From Pteria penguin (taxonomy: Eukaryota; Mollusca; Bivalvia; Pterioida; Pteriidae), in the NCBI GenBank assembly GCA_035048485.1, contig CM068586.1, positions 53,745,667 through 53,809,666 on the forward strand: a stretch of 64,000 bases of DNA, read 5' to 3'. Numbering within the stretch: position 1 is the first letter of the stretch; each line of letters opens with the position of its first letter. The position numbers and the translations under genes were made by a program. Under the pieces are notes generated by a model. It did no database searches and was not told the DNA's origin. It worked only from the letters and a program-made list of their open reading frames with translations. Positions 49,901 to 61,900 of the stretch are shown piece by piece.

Positions 49901-52900
49901 CTCCAAAAGAAGTTAACCCTCCTTGACTTGATGTTTGGGTTGCATCTGCTGTAGATTGTTTGGAAAAGGAAAATACATTAGAGGTGCTGGCATTTGCCTG
50001 TCCAAAGGCAAATGTTCCAGTGGTACTGGACTTCGAACTAATGCTAGCAAATGCAGTAGGTTTTGAGGCTGGGGGCTCAGACTTTGCGGCAGAACCAAAT
50101 GTGGGAATAGGGGTTGAAGCAGCAGATATTGCAGAAAACGTTGTTCCACCTAATCCAGCTGAGGAGCTATCACTGAAGGAAAATCCAGCAAAGGCAGGAG
50201 CTCCAGAATTTCCAGCTCCAAATGTGAAACCTGGTTTAGAACCGCTCTTAGATTCCCCAGGGGTAGTAACATCTGCTGGCTTAGTTGTGAAAGAAAATGG
50301 TGTCGCTGCAGTTGTTGAAGGGACAGGTTTAATAGTTTCTGTAGTAGATTTCAGGAACTGAAAGCTAGGGCCAGTCACAGGGCCGGTGATAGGCTGACTC
50401 TTGGTGGTGAGTGGCACCACATCTGTCTGGATGTTCACTGTAAGATATAAGACGAGCTTTACTTCTCATTAATATATGAACAGAAGCGAAAGTAACAGGG
50501 TGATCAAATAACTCTTGATCAAAAACTCAGCATAAAGAGGAAGGGAATTAACATATACTCATACTCATTCTATAATAGCACATCTCGATCTGGTAAACCA
50601 AAAAGCTTTCCCACTTACCCAGGATAGCATTAAAATCAAAGCAAGAAAGAAGTAAGAGCATAATAGAGTTCCAGCATCTCAGCAAATGAAGACCCTTATA
50701 TCAAACTGAAATACCTCTTGAAAATTTATAGAAAACAATTACCATAATTTCTGGACTATAGGTCGATGCGGACTATAGGTTGAGGGTACCCAAAATTGGG
50801 TATTTTCATAAGTTCGTCCGTAAATAGGTCGAAGCGTTGGATAGGTCAAAGAAGTAACGCTATAACGAACCAGTTTTGCAGGTATAGAAAGATTGATTAT
50901 CTCAATTTGAACACTGGTCAGTTTTGAATGCAAATGCAAACGATGCGCATTTGTTATCTTTTAGTATTATGTGAATACGATACATTCCGTTCCCATACAT
51001 AGCAGTCAAAGTAATTTTGAATACGTGTACGTGACATTTACCTAGACATCACATCCCGTTTGTTTGTTTAATGATCAACACGGCGTGTGCCATGCAGTGA
51101 GAACTGGGTCACTTGGGGATTAGTGTGCGGTGAAGCATGGAACAGGTGTGATAAAAGATGTGATAATTTGATTACACAGCCGCACAGTGATATATACACT
51201 TTAGAGAAAGCACTCTAAGTTTAAATACGGCGGATAATTTAAACTCAGCGCCGGAGCGATACTGCTATAGTTAAGATATAAAATATTGTACCAGAATCGT
51301 CGTACAGATATTAGAACTATCGTTCGAGTTACAATACCAGTAGCACACGTTTCAATCTAAAAGTTTTTTTTTTTACATGTAAGACGAGTTCCCATAATGA
51401 TTAAATTAGCAATCAACACGCATGACGACATGTATGTAATTTAATATGCTGCGGGTACAGAAAATACAATTAAATAAATCTTCGATCAGGAGACATCTAA
51501 ATTTCGCAACTTATCCTTTGAATTCGTGTTTCTATTGTCAGCGGTACCTGGCAGTTAAAAGGCCATTAATGTCAAACATGGACAAAATAGCCATCTATAA
51601 CTCTTAGCCAAGCCTCAGATAGGTCTAAGCATTGTATAGGTCGCGGGCTCCCCCGACCGAAAAAAAAGATATCGACCTATATATCGAAAATTACGGTACA
51701 TGGGTATGGGTAAATAAGAAACTTATAAAAAGTACCTTGACCATATCTGGCTCCTGCTGAAGATAATGTTTGTGGAGGTCGGGTCAAGGTCACAGCCTTG
51801 TTGTGATAATACACCATGTAATATGGAACCAGAACTCCATCAGTTGAAAGCAGAAGCAAAAGAGGGCAAGGAGGATAGGTACTGCTTTCTCCTAGAATGA
51901 AAAGTATGATACATATAATACACAGCATATATACAAAAGAGGGCAAGGAGAGTATGTACTGCTTTCTCCTAGAATTAAAAATATTTGTTTCTAATACACA
52001 TCATATACTGTTTTATCACATGTTTAACCCACTCATAGCATTACATGATGATTTATACATAAATTTCTAAGACATACAATGGAAAATAACTTTTAAATCA
52101 TTTAAATTGATAATATACATGTAGTCAATAGTGACCTTTAGAAACAAAATTATTTATGTTGAAAGGAAATTTTTTTGTGCAACGATAACATTTCAAACAT
52201 TTTTTTGCTGATAATCTTGATCACTATCATGAAAATTTACATGACTGCTCAACTTTTCTCTTATGGCATATAACCCTAGTCATGCTGAACCCGGAATATT
52301 CCGCGAATTAAATACACGCGCTGTGAGCTGACCCTGGAATATTCTGGGAAACAACTACGTCGACTATAGCTTATTTTTTCGATCGTATTCACAGCCTTTC
52401 AATCATTGTAAGCGTATAAAAAGACTTTCCATATATGGAGATAGAATTCCTATCTTAAAAAAATTCCATGACGTCACCTTAAATTTGATTGGTTTGTATA
52501 TTAAGATGCGGGAAAAGGTGAGATGAAAATCTGTATTTCCCATGTGTAAACTTCTCTCTCCCCTTGACTCATTACATTCAAAGGTCGTAGGCTAATTCGT
52601 GATTGGTTCCCTTGCTCTGCACATGAACGAATCAGAAGCAAATCGTATGACAAAACGAGAATAATGGATCCAGTGCATGTGATCGACGGAATGAAAGTGT
52701 CTTTCCCTTTCATTCAACCCTCTGTGCCTTTCGACTGAAAATCTTTAAAGCTGTCGACAGAAAGCATTTCAGAAATTTGACGATACACAGAGCAGACGAG
52801 TGTTGCCATTATTGTTTTTCTTCGTAACCAAGTTCGCAAAGTCAGGCATAATCTCATTGGTCAATTGGTTAGTAGTATATTGAATACTTTTCGCTAGGCG

Positions 52901-55900
52901 GCGCCAACAAAATCGCGACCTTTGAATGCAATTAGTCAAGGGGAGATAGAGGAGTTTACGTAAAGCATCCCCTTGACTCGTGAAGATGCTGTATTTCAAG
53001 ATGGCAGATTTATAACCACAACTTGATTCTTTCTTCAAATATTAGTCTTTGGAAACGATGATAGTGATGTGGAAATTGATGCATTTAATGTCACAGATAT
53101 TGGTGAAGACAATGATTCCCAAAAAGTATACGATGTGGTAGATTTCATCAATAGTTGACACGCATGTGACAGCGGCTGGCCATGTGTTGACCTGGGATTT
53201 TACAGGTGTTTGTAAACATGACTGAAGACCATTGATCTTTTTTGGATTTCCTCAATTTGTTTATCAATGACAATGATTACAATGGCACATGAAACTTATC
53301 GGTGTGTAGACCAGTATCTATGGAAAATACCGGCAACTTAAAGTATACCTCATTTTTCGTAATTGAATTTTCACGAAAATGAAGGGGGGAATGAAGGTGT
53401 TTACAGACTAATTATAGTAATGCCATGGGCCTACTGTTTATTAAATGTGAATCCATTCTCTCTATCAGGGATCACTAGATATCGACTCAGGCACTTTTAA
53501 TTATTTTTCACTTGGCCGATACTACCTTACAGGTACGATGAGGAAACCGTAATTCTAATCGGTTATTCAAACTAGTTCAGTTATATAACAACACTGGGCA
53601 TCATTTTGGAGCAGTATATACACCAATCAGCATCTGTCATTAGATTTGTTTCATACACTAATAAATGTTACCTGAGTTTTACCTGAAAAGTAACTACTGG
53701 CCTACAGATGTGTGACTTTTATTAAATTATTATTTCATATTTCAATATTTTCAATCTCATTTATTGTATTTTTAAAATAAATTCATATGTTTATTGCTAA
53801 ATCTAGCTTTTTGTCATTCTACCTGTATTTACCTGCAGTTTACCTTTATTGTGCATAAATTGTGGTCAAACTTTTACAATATTCATAAACTTCAAACATT
53901 CCTTAACATTTTGGTATATGATATGTCTATATTATTACGCAAACAGCCTTCATAAAACAGCATACAAAAACATGCTTCTATTTTTTAAAATACATAGAAA
54001 AATATTCAGCCCACAGCACTATTTCTGTGTATTTTATATAGCATGACTAAGGTAAATACTGAATACAAGTTCTAAATAAAGCCAACATTGAATATCTAAA
54101 TTAGTGTTTGCGGAGTTAAATATTTATCACATATTTTTATTTTCAACATTAACTTTTGTAACATTTTTACCTTTTGGTAATGCATACTGAGAGGAAAAAT
54201 CTATAGCCACACCCATGGGAAATGTGTCTACATAGTTTTCAGTCAGAGGCAATTCTGCCCTTGCAGAGTCATCCAAGTTCCAACGTTCATATTCATCCTA
54301 ATGAAAAAGCAAAAGATGAATAACATTTCATAAGAGGAAGAAATACAGCCTATGAAAAATTTTGTTTAAAAAAATATTTATTCAATAATATGTGAATTAC
54401 AGTATCAAAATAAGGTACATAGAATCACCGGAATTACCGCTTTTCACCGGAATTACCACATAAATGACCAGAATTACTGTTAAAGGAACTAGAATTACCG
54501 TTGTGTGAGTAGATAATGAACCAATACACATAGAAAATATAATTTTATAACACCTAAAATCTGTTTCTGATGAAAAATGACAATAAATGTCCTTCTTCTG
54601 CATTTGGGCAATTTCAGTTTGGGGTCAGGTTTGGGTTAAAGTCATATCGATCTCGTCTACCTAACCACTGATAAAATTTAATTCTTACATATAAACTTTT
54701 ACATTAAATTTCATCTGTTCTTTCAGAAAATCATAAACTGGAATGTAAATTTACCAACAGATCAATATAAAGGTGAATGAAATATAACAGAGTCATAAAT
54801 CTCGTGTAGTAGTTCACACTTCGAACACCGAACTCGTTCTGTTTGTAAATACATTTCAACACGGTGAGAAAAATGACAATATCTCGTTGTTCTTTGCTAA
54901 TATAAAATTTACAAAAGATTATATTTTCTAGGTACATTGGGTTATTATCGACGAACGCAATGGTAATTCCAGTCCATTAAACGGTAATTCCGGTCATTTA
55001 TGTGGTAATTCTGGTGAATAGCAGTAATTCCGGTGATTCTATGTACCGTAAAATAATACAGTACAGTACAGTCCAAGTGTATTGGAGAAATTGCACAGTG
55101 GGAAAAACACTGAAATCACAATGGGAATCAAGGTGAAAATCTAGCTGTGCCAATTCACAACCTCTGTGAAATACACAATATATTGTGTAATTTTTTAATT
55201 TACACCTGGATGTGGCCCACTGTGGAATGTGGAAAACATATAACACACCTGGACTGTACTGTACATTTTAAATGAAGGATCTGACAAGAAGATATACCGG
55301 TAATCTTATATAAAAGTTATTTCCTTACGAAAAATTTTACATCACAATGAAAGATGTACACCAAGATCATGTCTAATAGATTGTTTGTTCATTTTCGAAG
55401 TTGGACATCTGAGTATTTGATAACAGGCATTCATTTGGAAGTAAATCATCAGACTGTATCATAGACAGCAATATAAAATTTCTGGAGTCATTTTGGAAAA
55501 AAGACCCAATCAAAATGTTTTGTCATTCAAACTAGTGCAATTTAAATACAAACTTTACACATTTCTGATCGTATTTTATTAGCAGAACACTTAAGAATTG
55601 ATATAGAGAATAAACCCCAAACTTCTGACATGCTCCACAGCTACATAAAGCAATACAGACACTGTGATGACTTTGACTACTCCAATAGGCTATTTTGTTT
55701 TATTGGTGCCTGATAAAGAGTTTGACTGGCTGAAGACCATTTTCACTATAGTTAGCTACCCGGGTTTAGGTAATGGGGCCAGAACCCTTTTCATTGGGAC
55801 ATCTGAGGCATTATAGGTTTATTTTTGGAAATTTTAGAATTACATAATTATATTGCCAGTTTGGACAGAAAAACAGCAATACAGAAAAGAATACTGTTTT

Positions 55901-58900
55901 CATAATGCTTTAATTGACCCATCACTTTCGCAGAATATTTAATGAATTTCGTGATGTCATCAGACATTTTCAATACTTGTCTGAGGTATGACAGAAGTGT
56001 AAAGTATTGTGACTTTTAAAAAGAGTAAAGTCCCAATTTCTCCTTGCTGCACCACTTAACAATTTTTCTAGGTACATTGGGTTATTATCGACGAACGCAA
56101 TGGTAATTCCAGTCCATTAAACGGTAATTCCCGTCATTTATGTGGTAATTCTGGTGAATAGCAGTAATTCCGGTGATTCTATGTACCGTAAAATAATACA
56201 GTACAGCACAGTCCAAGTGTATTGGAGAAATTGCACAGTGGGAAAAACACTGAAATCACAATGGGAATCAAGGTGAAAATCTAGCTGTGCCAATTCACAA
56301 CCTCTGTGAAATACACAATATATTGTGTAATTTTTTAATTTACACCTGGATGTGGCCCACTGTGGAATGTGGAAAACATATAACACAGAACCCTTTTCAT
56401 TGGGACATCTGAGGCATTATAGGTTTATTTTTGGAAATTTTAGAATTACATAATTATATTGCCAGTTTGGACAGAAAAACAGCAATACAGAAAAGAATAC
56501 TGTTTTCATAATGCTTTAATTGACCCATCACTTTCGCAGAATATTTAATGAATTTCGTGATGTCATCAGACATTTTCAATACTTGTCTGACGTATGACAG
56601 AAGTGTAAAGTATTGTGACTTTTAAAAAGAGTAAAGTCCCAATTTCTCCTTGCTGCACCACTTAACAATTTTTCAAGTACAAGTTCTGTAAGAGGCAATT
56701 TGAGAGAACACACTCTAATAACAGCATCGAAGGTGCACTGCCTAAGCCTATTTTCTGTCTTGGGTACAAATATTATTTATCATTGAAAACAATCATTCCA
56801 CGCTAGCTGTAGAGGAAGGTATCAGTTGGGATAGGAGAAAAATATTGTTATTTGTTGTTTTGAAATTCATGCACAACTATGTCAATATACCTTAGGTGCT
56901 TTACAAGAAAACGTTGAAAAATCGAAAATACGAAATAAACTACCAAAGTAAATTGTTAACAACTATCCAAAATGTAAACTTCATCAGATTGGGAATTTTA
57001 AAGGATGAAACTGGGAAAAAAAGATGCTATTCTTGATTGGTAATGTGTAGCCAAATAACAGCCCCAAGAAGTGGCAAAATATAAAATCCCTAGATATAAA
57101 CCTCCTACATGCCACATCTACCCTAGACAAAGATTATGCTACCACAGTTTGAGAAAGAACGGCTTGAAGACTATATAAACAGATCAATCATTATTGGGTC
57201 TTTTTGTTAAACAGAGTTATTTCCCATTTGAGACAGTATCTGACGTAAAACAATTATGACGTCATCAACTTCCTATGAAAATGTCATATGTGGGCTATCA
57301 TTTCCCTGAGGTTTAGATCAGTTTCAATAGGATTTGATGATGTCATAAGTGTTTTACGTCAGATACTGTCCAAAATGGGAGGTAACTCTGTATAATGAAA
57401 AGACCGAATAGGTACCTTGTTATCAAGATGCTTTCCGATAATGGCAGTTTCACATGCAGACGTGGATGTTATGACGATCATTTCCCTAAAACGAATAAAA
57501 CATCAATATTATAATATAAGAATAAATCTAGACTGAAACATGTGTGACATTTGATATTTATATATTGTATTAAAATAGTGAAGAGCTGACAGTTTTGTTT
57601 GTGAGATTGAAAGTTGACAAGAAACATCAAATACCTTCACTGGTAACACTTTCAAAATTTTACCAAAGATGGTCATGCATGCAGCTATGACAGCCATGAT
57701 AAAATGATACATAAATCACTAGGAAAACTTCATAATTATGAGACATGAGCAGACATTAGCTTAACCTTGTTGTCATATCTGTGTGTCATATTGCTTTTGT
57801 TTCTTGTTTTTCATCAAGCCAAAACAAACTTCACTAACATGTATAAGGTGAGGGCATTTATCTGATGCATTGCACAAAGGTTTCAACCTATGCAACAGAC
57901 CCATCTGAAGCAATAAGGAATCTCTTATGTGCCAACATTTACCTTGACATGGGGCCATCAGTTTTACTGTCTTCTTTGAAAGACAGGACATGGATAAACC
58001 TCTGGTTGGATTCGAACCTGGGACCACTAGGCAATGAGCTACACAGGATACTGTGGCTGTCATATTATTTACTATATATAACTATGTGTGAATCAAACTG
58101 TGGTCTGTCATATCATTTACTATTTATAACTATGTGTGAATCAATATGAACGATTTATACATTTTATATCATGAAGAATACTGACCAGTCCTGGATGTAT
58201 TTGAAGGTGAAGAGTTTTTGTCTATCATCTCCGTTCCCATAGCAAGGGTCTTCAAAAGAAATGTACTTGGGCTGTCCATCTTTCTGTAAACAAACAATGA
58301 TACAGATTTCATATTTCTGATTCTGCAAGATACTCCGTCAAAACTTTCATAATCTTTACTCTTTTGATTACAGTATTATTTCCCTCTTCATATCAATATA
58401 TAGTTGGTAAAGTTTTATGTTGTTTCAATAATTTTTCATTCAATTCCTCACACGGATGCCTCTAACATAGTGGTAGAATTCAGGAATTGATCTCAGTTCA
58501 CCTGCACTGCAAGTCTATAACTTGACCACTACACAGAGTACAAGTATGCCCAGTTATATTGAAATATACTGGTTACAGAAACTCTCTGACGAAGAATTAT
58601 CAAATAACATACGGTTCATTATCAAATATCTTGCCGTTTATTGTAACTTTCAAATCAAATTTCAGAAGGAAATTGTACCTAGTATAATAGTATGATATGA
58701 TAATTATGGTAAATTATTTTATGAAAGTAAGATTTATCTTTCTTATTAGATAGATGTATTACCTTAAAAGAAATTTTCCAAATTCCATTGTAATAAAACA
58801 AAAACAAATATTATGCTTTGAATAGATGTATATTTCATTGAATTTTCTTGGAGAAAAAGATATGATCTATGTAGAACTTACTGATCCTGATATTAAAATA

Positions 58901-61900
58901 ACTGTTGGCTGATCACTTGTGTCTCCCCCTACTGGCATGTATGATACCAAGAACATGTAGGTCGACAACCATGTTAATCCAATCACTGAAAGGAAAACCA
59001 ATCATGTGATATGACTAAAAAACACACCCACATTTATACATTTTTCTATACATATATTGGTGCATTGTATGTACATGTAAATTATGACTTACCAGAAAAT
59101 GGTAAATTTTTTAAAAGAAGCAAATAATAAGTGATGGAGAAAGCATGTGACGAAATACATAAAATTTGCCAGTAAATGCTCTCTAGGTATGCTATAATGG
59201 CAACTATTGTTAACTGAATTTTGTAAAAATGAACAGATTTTGTGGAAAGGGATTATTAAAACCACAGAGTGTGAAGTGAAATGAACATCATTTTTAAATG
59301 GGCAATGGGGGCATGACCTACATAAAATCTGGTAATGTCCATTAAATCAGCTGCACATATATTTTGATATGTTACCCTGGATGATGGGAAATAAGTAAGG
59401 TAATAGGAATTTTTTTTTAAGAGTGAGTTACTTGAATATTGGATAATCTGGTATGAAATGTTATCAAGATCAAGTAAACCACTAACTCACTTAGCATCAA
59501 AGAAGGCAAAAAGCATTGACAATGGATGATGTACAAAAATTAACAGAGGATGAATCACAAATTAAGAATGACACACTATAACATCAGCTTGTAAAACCTA
59601 AACCACTTAAGTTTCTGAAACAATTAAATGAAGTGCTACATCATTCATATGATTAATTAATAAAACAATAATATCAAATTATAATTCATAATATCATTAC
59701 CAAACAATGAGGCTGAAAATGTTAAAATGTTATTTATTATGATTTTGTTAGTTCTTACCTCAATAAAAATGATAAAACAACCAGCATACCTTCATACTGT
59801 GGAACATACCTTCATACTGTGGAGTTTGAGTAAGCAGAGCTGGACATGCCCATTCCCGTTTTTTGGCAAGCACCTGGTCATATTGGACCAACTTTCCATT
59901 ACCTGTACCGACAACAAGCTGCTTTCCTTTGGGACTCCAACATACTGCAAATATACCATAAAACAAATTCATATCGATGCAGTTAACCAACCTGAAACAA
60001 TAAGGGATCTTTATCTACTGCAAAATAGACCTAATGTTACGATTTTAAAGTTGGTTGATTCTTGTTTTTCATCACTTTCAACAAATTTTCAGTTATATTG
60101 CAACATGGAAGCAAGAGGTAACCAACCTCTTAAACGCAGTGGCACAGTCCGGGAATTCAACCCGGATTGTCGGCGCCGCAAGCTAAGCACTTTAGCCACT
60201 ACACCAAGCCTGCCCCTCAAGATTTTAAATGATCTAAGGGGCCTAATATTGGACAACACACTTTCTGACAAAATTTTCATTATGACCGTTAATGCTTGGA
60301 TTGTGACGTCACAGTTACATAATGCAAATCTGAGCAGCAAAACTTGTCCGGTATTGTCCCCTACATCATGCAAAATAGGGAAAAAAGTCTATTAAGTTTG
60401 AAATTCAAAATATCAAAACATGCAAATTTAAAAGGGAATTCCTGTTAAAAAAAAGGTGAGGACAAATAAAAGAATGAAAACTGAATACAGAGAAAGGCTC
60501 ATTATATAACTACTATATATATTATTCTTTAATAACAGATCCTTACTTTTAAGCATTTATGGTTTCAAAACCAAATTTATTAGAACAAAGGAACTACCCA
60601 CCACTTTTAACTCCTTCATTATTTTGTACAGTCGCTACTATTTTCAAGTTGTCTCCGATTTCAAATAGTTCCACTTTGCCATTTTCCAGGCAGAAAACGA
60701 TCATGGACGGTTGTACAGGATTCCAAGCCAAACTATTGACCTCAGCTGCTAAACGCACCTTCAGAAATGGACCAAACGATTTACCCTGTAAAAACATTAA
60801 TAAAAGAATTACTTTAAAATTGGTTGGTAGGTTAATTAATAGGAATTTTATGTCACTTTCAACAGTTTTCAAGGTATTTTTTTTAGTATCGTGACATGGA
60901 AGCAGGAGGTAACTAACCTCTAAACATAGTTGCACAATCCAGGAACTGAACCCAGATTGTCTGCGCCAAAAGGCCAGCGCTGAAACTGTGAGATTTCAAC
61001 ACTAAAACCTTGATTTCAGTACTTTGATATTACCTGTGTCCAGGTGGGACATTCATGGCCCATTGACTTAAGCACTAAGAACTTTCTGTCCCTTTTCATT
61101 TATGTCAAGCTTAATAACCCTTTGGGGCTCTTTTATATGAAGAAACTTGAAATTTGATGGTCCATCATACTTTGTACAAGTTTGAAAAAGTTTTCCTCTA
61201 GGTGGACCTACTGTCCACTATGCTGTAAAATTTTGGGTCAAACCCTGTTTCCAATGAACATCAACCAAAAATGACCAAGGCTGTAATGAAATGTCTACAC
61301 TAATCAACAAGATTATTTTCTATAAAAAATAATTCAATAATTTCTGACCTAATTATTCTATTTTTCTTGGTCATGATGGTGAAATCACAAGATATTCAAA
61401 AGTCTTAAAAGCAGTGTTCTGACCTTCTCTGCAAATCCTCTGGTATCATACATGTAAGCCTGATGATTGCCATTCTCATTGACTGTTACCGTGAGGATCA
61501 ACTCGTCACAACTTAGGGCGAGGAAAGATATCGGGTATGATATCTGAATGTACGACCAGAATTGGAAGTCATCGACTACCACATTCATACGATCTGATGC
61601 ATGCTGGTTATCTACTTCAGTCAAATCTGCCGTCCTGATGACCTTGAATCCTGTGATATAAAATATTTTTGCACATGATGAAATAAAGTGGCATTATTTT
61701 GCACATAATGAAATAAATTGGCAACATTTTGCACATGATGAAATAAATTGGCAACATTTTGCACATGATGAAATGAATTGGCAACATTATGCACAAGATG
61801 AAATAAATTCGAAACATTTTGCACATGAAGAAATAAATTGGCAACATTTTGCACATGATGAAATAAATTGGCAACATTAAGCACATGATGAAATAAATTG

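Noticed and set aside
49960..50361. 133-codon plus-strand ORF
   Set aside because: Antisense of NUP214 exon 10.
54998..55246. Identical 82-codon ORFs at 54998-55246 and 56138-56386
   Set aside because: Caused by the A/A' duplication; not a conserved gene pair.
59727..60395. 222-codon plus-strand ORF
   Set aside because: Runs through NUP214 exon 4 antisense, intron and a SINE; no recognisable domain.
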